Source: Alphaproteobacteria bacterium
Lineage (GTDB): Bacteria > Pseudomonadota > Alphaproteobacteria > Kiloniellales > DSM-21159
Direction of reading: 5' to 3'
Assembly (NCBI GenBank): GCA_030433005.1
Contig: JAUILQ010000051.1
Span: 1-40,194, forward strand
DNA length: 40,194 nt
Position numbers and translations under genes: made by a program. Below are positions 7,607 through 16,197 of this stretch, piece after piece. The notes under the pieces were generated by a model. The model had not been told where the DNA came from and did not search any database. It saw only the letters and a list, made by a program, of their open reading frames with translations. The first letter of the stretch is position 1. Every line of letters starts with the position of its first letter.

Positions 7607-8655
7607 GTGTCGGTGCCTCCGGTCTTCTTGGTCGCCTCGGGCGGCTCGGGCAGGAAGGCGTCCGGCGGCAGCAGCGACAGGCGCGTCACGGTGCCGGCGT
7701 CGCTGCGCTCGAAGGTCGCCGCCGCGACCAGCAGATCGCCCTCGACGCCGAGGTCCGGGTGCCGGCAGTCGACCAGCACGTTCGGCCGCCACAGCGGCCC
7801 GCCGCTGCCCTGGCGCCAGCCCTGGACGGTGATCTCGATGCGCCGGCCGCGCGCCGCGCGGGTCCGCGCCTCCCAGTCGACGCGGTCCTGGGCGGTCGCC
7901 TGCCCGCCCGGGTGGTCGGCGATCACGGTCATTGGCCGGTAGCGCGTGACGCCCGGGTCGGTGGCCTCGGCCTCGACGTGGGCGGCCGTGGTCTCCGACC
8001 AGGCGTCGTCGCCGGGCTGCTGACCCTTGATCCGGTAGCGGCTGAAGCGGTCGCGCTGGCTGTAGCTGCCGCCGGCCGCGAGAATGTTGTCGCCGACCCG
8101 CAGCGCTATCGCGGCCCGGCTCGAGCCGGCACGGGTCAGCACCAGCGCGCCGCGGCCGTCGGAGGTCGCCAGCACCTTGCGCTGCCGGCAGGCGCGGTCG
8201 ATCGCCTCGAAAGCGGTCTCGCCCTGCTCGAGGCGGAACTTCGCGAAGGGGTCGCCGAGGTCGACCGCGGCCGAGACCGCGATGCCGAACGGCTCGGCGA
8301 TCGCCGCGACCAGGTCGCGCAGGCCCAGGCCCTGCCACTCGCCGGGCTCGATCGGCGGCGAGCAGTCGACCAGGTCGGCGGTCCGGTCTCGTCCCTTGAA
8401 GGTGATCTCGTGGCTGTGGCCGTCGATGCGCGGCTCGACGACGTCGACGAAGCCGGAGATCAGCAGCTCGCCGTCGATCGAGACCGAGGCGGCTTGGCCG
8501 TCGACGATCTTCTTGCCGGCCGCCGAGCCCGGCCAGCGGTCGCTCACGGTCAGCTCGAAGCTCCCGGCCAGCTCCTCGAGCGAGCGCTTGACCTGCAGCG
8601 TCTTCCAGCCGCGGTGCTCGGCGCCGCCTACCGTCAGGACCACGTCATCAGGCAC
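7594..8655 (-). CDS. Baseplate hub protein, Mu gp44-like
   Basis: A protein of 353 residues, close to Mu gp44 (gene P). It contains ELAGSFELTVSDRWP at the N terminus, GFVDVVEPRIDG.SHEI near residue 68-85, and FSRYRIKGQQ in the middle, all typical of the T4 gp27-like hub family. It overlaps the upstream gene by 8 bp. In Mu a C-dependent promoter (PP) precedes this gene; I saw no matching dyad here. Confidence 0.92.
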   Translation of the reverse strand: MPDDVVLTVGGAEHRGWKTLQVKRSLEELAGSFELTVSDRWPGSAAGKKIVDGQAASVSIDGELLISGFVDVVEPRIDGHSHEITFKGRDRTADLVDCSPPIEPGEWQGLGLRDLVAAIAEPFGIAVSAAVDLGDPFAKFRLEQGETAFEAIDRACRQRKVLATSDGRGALVLTRAGSSRAAIALRVGDNILAAGGSYSQRDRFSRYRIKGQQPGDDAWSETTAAHVEAEATDPGVTRYRPMTVIADHPGGQATAQDRVDWEARTRAARGRRIEITVQGWRQGSGGPLWRPNVLVDCRHPDLGVEGDLLVAAATFERSDAGTVTRLSLLPPDAFLPEPPEATKKTGGTDTWLS

Positions 8656-9862
8656 GGGTCAGCACCTCCAGCGGCTCGCCGGCGGCCAGGAAGCCGGGAT
8701 GGCGGATGCGGTTCCTGGTCGCGATCGTCTCGGCCTGGTCGATGCCGCCGTAGAGGCGATAGCTGGTCAGCAGCGCCGGCTCGGTGACGCGCGGCGTCTC
8801 GGCGACCAGGCGCGGCAGGCCCGGCGCCCTGGCCTCGATCGCGCGCACCGTGGCGGCGCGCAGCTTGCCCAGCTCCTGGAAGGCCTCGCGCTCGCCGTCG
8901 TCGGCCGCGAGCTCGCGCTCGTCGTCGAGGGCTGCGGCCAGGCCGTCGCGGGCGGCGATCGCGTCGTCGTAGGTCTGCCAGTCGGCGCCGGCGGCGGCGC
9001 GCGCGGCAGCGGTGATCGCGGCCCGGCGCAGCAGCGAGCGCAGCGCCGCCTGGTTGCTCGCCTGGGCGAGCCGCGCCGGCGTCGCGCCGGAGACAGCCGG
9101 CCAGTCCGAGCCCGCGCCGGTCGCGAGATCCAGCGCCGCCGGGAAGACGTGGACGCCGCCGCCGTCGATGTCCTGCAGCGGGTCGAGCACGGCGCGCAGC
9201 CCGCCCGAGACGCCGGCCGGGTCGGCGACCAGCTGCGCCGAGGGCGCGCGCAGCGGCTCCAGCGCCGCCACGCTCTCGGGCGGCACCTCGATCCCGTGCA
9301 GCGCCAGGCGCCCGATGCTCGCGGCCAGCTGCACGGCGGCCGAGGCGAGGTCGTTGCCGGCCGCGTCGGAGACGTAGTTGGGCCTGCCGAGGATGTCCCA
9401 GACCGACGCGAAGGCGCGGTCGACGGCGTCGTCGGCAGAGGCCGCGGCCGACTCGGTCGCGGCGACGCGGTCGCTGTCGCCGGCCGGATAGCGGTTCTCG
9501 CCGGCCTCGACCAGCTCGAGGACCAGGCGCGCCATGCGGCCCTCGGTGCGGTCCTCGCGCAGGCCGACGCGGCTGCAGGCGACGGTCCGCTCGCCGAGGT
9601 AGGGATGCACCAGGCGCCCGCTGCCCGGCTTGTTGCCGGCTGCGATCAGGGCGTCGCGCGCCGCCATGTAGTCGTCGCCGACGACGTAGACCTCGATCGT
9701 GAAGCGGTGGGCCGCGCCGCCGAGGTCCTCGGCATACGGGACGTCGCGGCCCGGGTACTCGTGGACCTGCAGGCGCCGGCCGCCGACGTCGCTGTCGTGG
9801 CGATCGACGTGGAACGCGGCGCCGCGGAAGCTGCCCGGCAGCAGGTTGTCCTTCCAGCTCAT
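8648..9862 (-). CDS. DNA circularisation N-terminal family tail protein (Mu gp43)
   Basis: A protein of 404 residues. The N terminus (MSWKDNLLPGSFRGAAFHV then GRRLQVHEYPGRD) is the clear signature of the DNA-circularisation N family, Mu gene N (gp43). In Mu it is a baseplate/tail component despite the family name. The long C-terminal part is helical and Ala-rich. ATG 9862 lies 13 bp after the tape-measure stop. Confidence 0.93.
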   Translation of the reverse strand: MSWKDNLLPGSFRGAAFHVDRHDSDVGGRRLQVHEYPGRDVPYAEDLGGAAHRFTIEVYVVGDDYMAARDALIAAGNKPGSGRLVHPYLGERTVACSRVGLREDRTEGRMARLVLELVEAGENRYPAGDSDRVAATESAAASADDAVDRAFASVWDILGRPNYVSDAAGNDLASAAVQLAASIGRLALHGIEVPPESVAALEPLRAPSAQLVADPAGVSGGLRAVLDPLQDIDGGGVHVFPAALDLATGAGSDWPAVSGATPARLAQASNQAALRSLLRRAAITAAARAAAGADWQTYDDAIAARDGLAAALDDERELAADDGEREAFQELGKLRAATVRAIEARAPGLPRLVAETPRVTEPALLTSYRLYGGIDQAETIATRNRIRHPGFLAAGEPLEVLTRA

Positions 9863-9875
9863 CGGCGCGGCCTCC

Positions 9876-11879
9876 CTACGGCGCCACGGCGTAGCCGGTC
9901 TCGACGTCGAGACCGACCGCCGCGCCGTCGCGCTCGACGCTCTGCACGCGCATGCCCTGCGGCGCGTTCTCGAAGCGCACCTTGACGGTGCCGCCAACCT
10001 TGGTCTCGCGGCCGGCCGGCGCCGCGCCGGCGGCGACCGGCGGCGCGCCGGCAACCGATCCGGGCGAGCCGGCCGAGCCCGCCTGCAGGCGTCGCAGCTG
10101 CGCGATCGTGTCGCCGAGCCCCGTGTCGACCTTGCCGAGCGGCCCGAGGTCGATGCCGACGTCGAGCTTGCCGAGCAGGTCGGCGACCTTGCCGGCCAGC
10201 CAGCCGACCAGGCCCGACCAGGCGTCCTGGATGCCGGCGAGGATGCTGCCCGTGATCGAGCGGCCGGCGGCGGCCAGGTCGATGCCGAAGAGGTAGGCGG
10301 CGAGGCCGTCGATCGCCGCCGACAGCAGGCGCACCGGGTCGAACTCCTCGAGCACCTGGACGATGCCCTGCATGAAGCCCTTCTCGAAGGCCGCGCGAAT
10401 GCGCTTCCACGAGGCTTCGAAGAAGGCCGAGACCTTCGACCAGTTGGCGATCAGCAGGTAGGCCAGCTCGGCGATCACCAGGATGGCGAGGCCGATCGGG
10501 TTGGCGGCGAGCGCCGCGCCGATCGCGCGGATGCCGGCGACGACGGGCCCGAAGCCGCCGCCCAGGAAGATCAGCGCCGCCCGGGCCGCGGCGCCGGCGA
10601 CGACCAGGCCCTTGATGCCGAGCGCCATCTGGCCGACCAGGATCAGCAGCGGCCCGGCCACGGCGGCGACGCCGGCGATGATGACGCCCCACTTGAGCAG
10701 CGTCGGGTTCGACTCGGCCAGGCGCTGCACCAGCGCGGTCAGGCTCTTCGCCAGGTTGGTGGCCCACTCCAGGAGGCCCGAGTCGGCGATCGCCAGCATG
10801 GCGCCCTCGACCGCGGACTTCAGCGCCCGCATCTGGCCGTTGAAGCCCTCCATCTTGACGGCGGCGACCCGGGCCGCCGTGCCGCCGGACTCCTGCAGCG
10901 TCTTGGTCAGCCGCTCGAGCTCGTCGGCGCCCATGGTCACGAGCGCCTGCATCGCCGGGCCGGCGCGGTCGCCGAAGATGGTCAGCATGTCGGCCGCGTC
11001 GGCGCCGCCTGCCTGCAGCATGCGGATGACCTTGGTCAGCGAGACGATATGGCCCTCGCTGTCGAAGAGATCGCGCTTGTGGATCTTGAGCCGGCTGAGC
11101 GCCTGGCGCGCCTCCTTGGCGGGGTTGGCGAGCTTCGACAGGGCGCCGCGCAGCGAGGTGCCGGCCATCGACGCCTGGATGCCGGCGTTGCCCATCAGGC
11201 CGAGGGCGGCGGCCGTCTCCTCAAAGGTCAGGCCCATGCCGCTGGCGATCGGGCCGGCGTACTTCATCGCCTCGCCGAGCTGGCCGAGGTTCGTGTTGGC
11301 GCTGGTGAAGGCCTTGACCAGGACGTCGTTGGCGTGGCCGAGGTCCGCCGAGGTGAGGTTGTAGCCGGCCATGATGTTGGTCACGGTGTCGGCGGCCGAG
11401 GCGAGGTCCATGCCGGAGGCGGCGGCCAGCTGCAGGACCGACGGCAGGGCGTCGTAGATCGTTCCCGCCTTCATGCCGGCCATGGCCATGAAGCCCATCG
11501 CGTCGGCGGCCTGGCTGGCCGAGAACTGCGTCGTCCTACCCAGCGTCTTGGCCTGGTCGCGCAGCTTCTCCAGCTGGTCGCCAGTCGCGCCGGTCAGCGC
11601 CTGGACGTTGAGCATGCCCTGCTCGAAGTCGCCGGCGGCCTTCAGCGTCAGGCCGCCGAGTGCTGCGACCGGCAGCGTGACCCGCGCCATCATCGAGCGG
11701 CCGGCAGCGCTCATCGTCTCGCCGGCCTTGCCGACGCCGTGCATGGCGCGCGAGGCCGCCTCGGCGCTCGCCCGGACCTGCGCCAGACCGCGGCCGATGT
11801 TGCCGGCCGCGCGGCGCATCGGCGCGCTCGCCCGGTCGAGCGCCTCCAGCAGGACCTTCAGCCGCAGTTGGTCAGCCAC
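9876..11879 (-). CDS. Tail tape measure protein
   Basis: A protein of 667 residues, similar in length to Mu gp42. The N terminus is helical, followed by a TP901-type core (AAGDFEQGMLNVQALTGAT, then FSASQAADAMGFMAMAGMKA), and hydrophobic segments at about 390-470. It sets tail length and is probably ejected with the DNA. The start is GTG 11879, which overlaps the end of the frameshifted chaperone product (11872), a common arrangement in tailed phages. Confidence 0.95.
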   Translation of the reverse strand: MADQLRLKVLLEALDRASAPMRRAAGNIGRGLAQVRASAEAASRAMHGVGKAGETMSAAGRSMMARVTLPVAALGGLTLKAAGDFEQGMLNVQALTGATGDQLEKLRDQAKTLGRTTQFSASQAADAMGFMAMAGMKAGTIYDALPSVLQLAAASGMDLASAADTVTNIMAGYNLTSADLGHANDVLVKAFTSANTNLGQLGEAMKYAGPIASGMGLTFEETAAALGLMGNAGIQASMAGTSLRGALSKLANPAKEARQALSRLKIHKRDLFDSEGHIVSLTKVIRMLQAGGADAADMLTIFGDRAGPAMQALVTMGADELERLTKTLQESGGTAARVAAVKMEGFNGQMRALKSAVEGAMLAIADSGLLEWATNLAKSLTALVQRLAESNPTLLKWGVIIAGVAAVAGPLLILVGQMALGIKGLVVAGAAARAALIFLGGGFGPVVAGIRAIGAALAANPIGLAILVIAELAYLLIANWSKVSAFFEASWKRIRAAFEKGFMQGIVQVLEEFDPVRLLSAAIDGLAAYLFGIDLAAAGRSITGSILAGIQDAWSGLVGWLAGKVADLLGKLDVGIDLGPLGKVDTGLGDTIAQLRRLQAGSAGSPGSVAGAPPVAAGAAPAGRETKVGGTVKVRFENAPQGMRVQSVERDGAAVGLDVETGYAVAP

Positions 11880-12260
11880 CTCTTCGCCTCAGCTGCTCGA
11901 TCCAGAACCTCAGCTCGTCGACGTCCAGCGCCCAGATCGCCTCGGGCGGCCAGCCGTAGCCGAGCGCTAGCGCCCCGGCTGCGTCGCGCCAGTCCGGGGG
12001 GACGTGCCGAAAAAATCCCCGATCGCCTTGCCCACCTCCTCGAGGTCCTCGAGGTCGATTTGCTCGACCGAGCTGGGCGGGATGCCGGCGAGGCTGGAGA
12101 CGATCGCGACCAGGTCGGCGCCGGTCAGCTCGGCCATCATGTCTTCGCTCAGCTTGAGGTGCTTGAGCGTGCCGAGCGTCGGCCGGCGCAGGGTCAGCGC
12201 CGTGATCGTCTCGCCGTGGGCCTCGATCGGGTGCTTGAGCGGGACCGTCTTTGCGGCCAT
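11872..12260 (-). CDS. Tail assembly chaperone, -1 frameshifted long form
   Basis: Slipping back one base at 12015-12009 continues the protein for 45 residues in the -1 frame, to a TGA at 11872. The added part runs RHVPPDWRDAAGALALGYG and ends in DELRFWIEQLRRRGG. That is the usual content of chaperone extensions (W/GY.W....LD.DEL.FW), and it fills exactly the space that would otherwise be an odd gap before the tape measure. The total is about 129 residues. Frameshifting at this place is established in lambda, Mu and many others; here it is deduced from sequence only. Confidence 0.85.
11967..12260 (-). CDS. Tail assembly chaperone, short form (Mu gp41-like)
   Basis: A protein of 97 residues from ATG 12260, with a good GAGGTG site 5 nt upstream; a GTG one codon earlier is possible. 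It begins with VPLKHPIEAHGETITALTLR, typical of the small tail assembly proteins between tube and tape measure in Mu-like phages. It ends soon after a T TTT TTC slippery site, and part of the ribosomes probably shift into the longer form (see 11872-12260). It is expected to bind the tape measure during assembly and not remain in the virion. Confidence 0.9.
   Translation of the reverse strand: MAAKTVPLKHPIEAHGETITALTLRRPTLGTLKHLKLSEDMMAELTGADLVAIVSSLAGIPPSSVEQIDLEDLEEVGKAIGDFFGTSPRTGATQPGR
12009..12015 (-). other. Slippery heptamer T TTT TTC for -1 frameshifting
   Basis: Reading on the minus strand, the zero-frame codons GAT TTT TTC provide the ideal X XXY YYZ heptamer. The reading frame 3' of it in -1 is open until it overlaps the tape-measure start. 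Confidence 0.85.
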
Positions 12261-12622
12261 CACGTCACCTCTTCGGCCGACTTGCCGTGGAAGAGCACCT
12301 GGATGTTGCCTTCCTCGGTCTGGCCGTCGCCGTCCGCGGCGTACCAGGCGTCGCGCAGCACCACGACCTTGCCGTTGGCCAGCTCGAGCGTCACGGTGAC
12401 GCCGTCGAGCGCGATCAGCTTGGCGAGCGCGACGTCGCTCCCGTCCGTGATCTCGCCCTCGATCCGGGCGACCTGCGGCATGGCCTTGTAGCCGTGGACG
12501 GCGTCGGCGCCGACGATCGCCTCGCGCTTCTCGCCGCCCAGGTTGTAGGTGAAGTTGCCCTTGGCGTCGTACTGCCTCCCGTCGATCGAGAAGTAGATGA
12601 CGCCGCCCCTGCGGTTCGGCAT
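12260..12622 (-). CDS. Tail tube protein (Mu gp40-like)
   Basis: A protein of 120 residues, normal for Mu-type tubes. It begins MPNRRGGVIYFSIDGRQYDA, with YNLGGEKREAIVGAD and YKAMPQVARIEGEITDG after it, the classic pattern of this family. It forms the inner tube around which the sheath contracts. It follows the sheath gene and is coupled to the chaperone gene by an overlapping stop/start. Confidence 0.95.
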   Translation of the reverse strand: MPNRRGGVIYFSIDGRQYDAKGNFTYNLGGEKREAIVGADAVHGYKAMPQVARIEGEITDGSDVALAKLIALDGVTVTLELANGKVVVLRDAWYAADGDGQTEEGNIQVLFHGKSAEEVT

Positions 12623-12634
12623 GGCCGGTCTCCC

Positions 12635-14140
12635 TTAGAGGATGAAGCGGATCTGCGCGGCGCCGACCCGGAACTGGTTGACCAGGTCGGGCGGCAGCAG
12701 CCAGTCCAGGCGGTTCGGGTCCTGGGCATTGCGCTGGCAGATCACCTGGTCGGCGAAGGCGTCGACGTTCTCGACGAGGCCCAGGTCCTCCCAGGTCCGC
12801 GCCCGGGCGATCGCCTCGGCCTTGCCGATCTTCGGCGTGATGATCGCCTGGCCGGGCGCCCGCACCCCGTCGTCCTTCAGCTTGGCGCGCGGATACTTCG
12901 ACAGGATGTAGCTGCGGAAGTCGGCGCGCAGGTAGCCGAGGGTCAGCGGCGTGTTGAGGTCGAGGTAGGCGACGTCGTCGGCGCCGGCCGCGTTGGTCTT
13001 GTAGGTGGTGACCAGGCGCTGCAGGCGGACCGTGCCGCCGTCGTCGTCGTAGGCGGTCGAGATGCCGTCGTAGAGCAGCAGGTTCGACTCCTGCCGGGTG
13101 AACGGCCCGCCGGTGTTGATGATCGTGACGTGCTTGCTGTCGAGCGAGTCGCCCAGCGTGCCGAGCGTGCCCTGGGTGCCGTAGGCGGCGGCGATCGCGT
13201 TGCCCTCGATCATGCGCAGCGGGCCCCAGCGGTCGGCCAGCTCGGCGTCCAGCGCCGTCAGGTTCGCGGCGTCGGTCCAGGGCACGGTCATGACGTGGTA
13301 CTGGACGTCGCCGAGCACGGCCCAGATCCCGGTGATGTCCGGGTTGGTCGCGCCGTTCTCCAGCCGCGCACCGGCGTCGCCGGCCTTGGCCGGCAGGCAG
13401 CCGGCCAGCGGCAGGGTCTGGAAGGGCCGCGCCGGGTCGATGTTGCCGTAGTAGCTGGCGACCGCGGCCGTGGCGGCGGCCATCTCGTCCGGCGGCGTCG
13501 GCCGGCCGGTGGTCCCGCCCGCCGGCGTGAAGGTCACGGTGACGCCGGCCGGCAGCGCCTCGCCGCGGTAGTAGTTGAGGCGCAGCTCGATGTCGTTGCC
13601 GGCCAGCCCCTTGTTCTTCGCGGTGACGTTGACCTGGGTCGTGTCGACGCCGTCGACGGCCGCGGTGACCGGCAGGTCGGCGGCGGCCGTGATCGCGGCG
13701 GCCACGGCGGTGGCGATGTCGTCGGCGGTGTCGCCGGCGGCGACCGCCACCTTGACCGCGCGCCCCGCGACGTAGAGCGCCAGCGTGCCGGCCGCCGTCG
13801 CGGGGCCGCCGAACACCATGTTGCCGGTGGCCGCCACGGCCGCGGCGTCGTCGTCGATCGCGCAGGCCCAGGTCTCGGTCCAGCCGTTGTTGGCGAAGTG
13901 CCGCTCGAGCATGCGGGCCAGCTGCGAGCCGGCGCCGAACAGGTCCTTCGCCTCCTCGGCGTTGGTCACCCGCACCGGCACCAGCTCGGCCTGGGTGCCG
14001 GCGGCGAGCTTCTGGCCGACGACCAGATGGCGGTAGGGAAACAGCCCCGGCCCCTGCCAGGCCTGCGTCGAATCGAACTCGACGTAGACGAAGGGCACCC
14101 GCAGGTTGGTCGGGATCTGGTTGAAGTCGATGTCGGGCAT
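12635..14140 (-). CDS. Contractile tail sheath protein (Mu gp39-like)
   Basis: A protein of 501 residues (Mu L has 495). It starts with DFNQIPTNLRVPFVYVEFD, the typical sheath N terminus. It continues with LFGAGSQLARM and ends with a domain containing YLDLNTPLTLGYLRADFRS and a final FRVGAAQIRFIL. A contractile sheath defines the virion as a myovirus. No truncation is seen. Confidence 0.96.
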   Translation of the reverse strand: MPDIDFNQIPTNLRVPFVYVEFDSTQAWQGPGLFPYRHLVVGQKLAAGTQAELVPVRVTNAEEAKDLFGAGSQLARMLERHFANNGWTETWACAIDDDAAAVAATGNMVFGGPATAAGTLALYVAGRAVKVAVAAGDTADDIATAVAAAITAAADLPVTAAVDGVDTTQVNVTAKNKGLAGNDIELRLNYYRGEALPAGVTVTFTPAGGTTGRPTPPDEMAAATAAVASYYGNIDPARPFQTLPLAGCLPAKAGDAGARLENGATNPDITGIWAVLGDVQYHVMTVPWTDAANLTALDAELADRWGPLRMIEGNAIAAAYGTQGTLGTLGDSLDSKHVTIINTGGPFTRQESNLLLYDGISTAYDDDGGTVRLQRLVTTYKTNAAGADDVAYLDLNTPLTLGYLRADFRSYILSKYPRAKLKDDGVRAPGQAIITPKIGKAEAIARARTWEDLGLVENVDAFADQVICQRNAQDPNRLDWLLPPDLVNQFRVGAAQIRFIL

Positions 14141-14143
14141 CGA

Positions 14144-14341
14144 TCAGCCCTCCCTCTTGTCGCTGGACTTGGCCTTGGGCTTCGGCGCGGCCGGCGCCTT
14201 GCCGATGGTCACGTCGCCGGCCGCGGCGCGGCGCAGCCAGTAGGGCGTGCGCTCGACCGCCGCGCCGGCCTCCTCGAGGACGCGGCCGTCCGGTCGGCGC
14301 ACGCGCCGGCCCGGCGCCGGCTTCACCAGGATCTTCGTCAT
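14144..14341 (-). CDS. DUF2635 protein (Mu gp38-like)
   Basis: A protein of 65 residues, between tail terminator and sheath as in Mu. The N terminus KILVKPAPGRRVRRPDGR and the motif TPYWLRRAAAGDVTI are the signature of DUF2635. Function is unknown. The C terminus is Lys/Ala/Pro-rich. Confidence 0.9.
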   Translation of the reverse strand: MTKILVKPAPGRRVRRPDGRVLEEAGAAVERTPYWLRRAAAGDVTIGKAPAAPKPKAKSSDKREG

Positions 14342-14345
14342 GGCC

Positions 14346-14933
14346 TCAGGCCCCCTCGAGTTGGACGTGGTCTGTTGTCTCGGCGCCCGGGTCGGCGTCG
14401 AGATCCCAGCCGGCGACCGCGAGGGTGAAGGCGTCGCCCTCGATCCCGCGCGGCTCCGAATGGACGGTGGTCAGGGTCAGCTCGACCGAGTTGCACAGCA
14501 CACCGCCGAAGACGACGGGCTGGGAATCGGTCAGCTGCCAGCCCCAGGCGGCGTCGACGCCGTCCGGGCCGAGCTGCTCGATCAGGCCGCCCAGCGTGTC
14601 GTCGCTGCGGAAGTCGGCCTCGATCGCGTCGACCAGGCTGTCGAGCACGGTCTCGGTCTGCCCGGCGTCCTCGAGCGCGAGGAAGCCGCGCAGGCGCCAG
14701 TCGGTCTGGACCCTCACGTACATCGACGAGCCGTCGGTGCGGACGCGGCGGCGGACCCGGCGCAGGTGCCAGCCGCGCAGCTCGCGGCGGCCGTTGCCGG
14801 CGCCGATCGTGTAGAGATCGGCCAGCTCCTTGAGCCGGTTCGAGTAGCGCTCGAAGCCGTGCACCACGCCGAGCTCGGCGCGGGCCATCAGCCTGGCCAG
14901 GATCGCGGCGCGCACCTCCGGCGTCGTCGTCAT
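14346..14933 (-). CDS. Tail terminator-like protein (Mu gp37-like)
   Basis: A protein of 195 residues, placed between the tail completion protein and DUF2635, as Mu gp37 is. It has a helical N terminus (MTTTPEVRAAILARLMARAE) and a beta-rich rest. The start overlaps the stop upstream (ATGA). Its probable role is to cap the tail tube. The assignment relies mostly on position and fold pattern. Confidence 0.75.
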   Translation of the reverse strand: MTTTPEVRAAILARLMARAELGVVHGFERYSNRLKELADLYTIGAGNGRRELRGWHLRRVRRRVRTDGSSMYVRVQTDWRLRGFLALEDAGQTETVLDSLVDAIEADFRSDDTLGGLIEQLGPDGVDAAWGWQLTDSQPVVFGGVLCNSVELTLTTVHSEPRGIEGDAFTLAVAGWDLDADPGAETTDHVQLEGA

Positions 14934-15469
14934 CGGCCGGCCCCCTTCTCCTGGCCCAGCTGCGCCACGCGCTCGACAATGCGCTCGAAGGCCCGGCCGT
15001 AGATCGCCTGCAGCTGCTCCTCGGTCGCGGCCAGGCCCTCGTGGAACATGCGGGCGCCGTCGGTGCCCTCGCGCTGGATCTTGCGCGCGATCGCGTAGGC
15101 CGCGCTCTCGGCCTCGGCCTCGGTCAGCCCGAGCTTGTGCTCGGCCCAGAGCTGCAGCGGCTCGAGCGGCGGGAAGTGCGGGCGGGTGCCGAGCTCGACC
15201 GGCAGCGCGTAGCTCATCGCCGTGCCGATCTCGCCGCGCACCCGGCCCGGGGCGATTTCCGGATCGCGCGCCTGGATCGAGCCGGCCAGGCCGCCGCCGG
15301 CGCCGACGCCGCGCGGCGTCCGCTCGACGACCTCGCGCTGCACCAGCAGCGTGCCTTCCCAGGTCGCCTTGCCCAGCTCGTCCTCGACGATCTCCGGCGC
15401 CGTCTTGAAGGCGGCCAGGACCGCCGCGGCGTGCGGCAGCTTGAGGCGGATCTCCAGGGGCTCGGCCAT
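14930..15469 (-). CDS. HK97 gp10-like tail completion protein
   Basis: A protein of 179 residues. It shows the pattern of this family: VEDELGKATWEGTLLVQREVVERTPRGVG then LAGSIQ, and later YALPVELGTRPHFPP (about residues 108-122). These proteins join head and tail or complete the tail end. It starts 1 bp before the connector gene's stop region and overlaps the next gene. The gap-free series of head-tail genes supports the assignment. Confidence 0.85.
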   Translation of the reverse strand: MAEPLEIRLKLPHAAAVLAAFKTAPEIVEDELGKATWEGTLLVQREVVERTPRGVGAGGGLAGSIQARDPEIAPGRVRGEIGTAMSYALPVELGTRPHFPPLEPLQLWAEHKLGLTEAEAESAAYAIARKIQREGTDGARMFHEGLAATEEQLQAIYGRAFERIVERVAQLGQEKGAGR

Positions 15470-16162
15470 CTAGCCCCAGCTCCCGAGCGGGCGCGGCCCG
15501 TGGAAGAGGCGCGGGCTGCCCCGGCTGTCGCTCTCGCGCGGCGCCACGACGGTGCCGGCGGCGACGTTGCGCTTGGGGTCGATGCCCAGGTGGTCGTAGT
15601 AGCGCTGCGCGAAGGCGCCGGCGCGCCTGGCCAGGTCGCGCGAGCGGGCGCCATAGTCGACGCTGTCAGCGTCGATCGTCGGCGCGCCCTGGCCGGCGGT
15701 GAGAGTCGCCAGCTGCTCGCACAGCAGCGAGCTGGCGAAGCAGGCGACGGCGACGCGATCAGACTCCGGCACGGTGTCCTGGCCGGCGTCGACCGCGTGC
15801 GGCGCGGTGAAGACGGCGCCGATCTCCTCGCCGGCGGCGGCCGGCGTCTCCAGCCAGATCCGCTCGCCGAGCGCGGTCAGGGTCAGCGCCCAGGCCTCGG
15901 ACGGCAGGTAGCTCGGCGGCGCCTCGCCGATCGGCCGCTCGACGCGCGTCAGCTTCGAGAAGCCCTCGACCCAGGCGGCCGGCAGCGCCAGGAACGACGT
16001 CCCCGCCTGCGCAGTCACCGTCTCGTACGTCGGGCGCGGCCGGTCCTGGGAGTAGCGGGAGACCGCCGCCGCCAGGGCCTGGTCGCGATCGGCCTGCACC
16101 AGCTCGCCCACCGCGTCGGGGACGAGGCTGGCGATCAGGGCCTGGTGATCGGCGAGGGCCAT
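15470..16162 (-). CDS. Probable head-tail connector protein
   Basis: A protein of 230 residues with an N-terminal helical domain (ALADHQALIASLVPDAV...RDQALAAAVSRYSQDRP) and a middle segment of the type YDTVTAQ..TSFLALPAAWVEGFS. It lies directly before the tail completion gene, where Mu has the small head-tail proteins gp35/gp36. I chose ATG 16162; an upstream extension of the frame lacks a good start. Family not certain. Confidence 0.7.
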   Translation of the reverse strand: MALADHQALIASLVPDAVGELVQADRDQALAAAVSRYSQDRPRPTYETVTAQAGTSFLALPAAWVEGFSKLTRVERPIGEAPPSYLPSEAWALTLTALGERIWLETPAAAGEEIGAVFTAPHAVDAGQDTVPESDRVAVACFASSLLCEQLATLTAGQGAPTIDADSVDYGARSRDLARRAGAFAQRYYDHLGIDPKRNVAAGTVVAPRESDSRGSPRLFHGPRPLGSWG

Positions 16163-16197
16163 GGCGGCGGCGGCTCCGGGGATCGACGGCGGTCGCG

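Noticed and set aside
11990..12000. Run of C bases after the T-run as the slippery site
   Set aside because: Its phase does not give an X XXY YYZ heptamer, whereas T TTT TTC just before it does.
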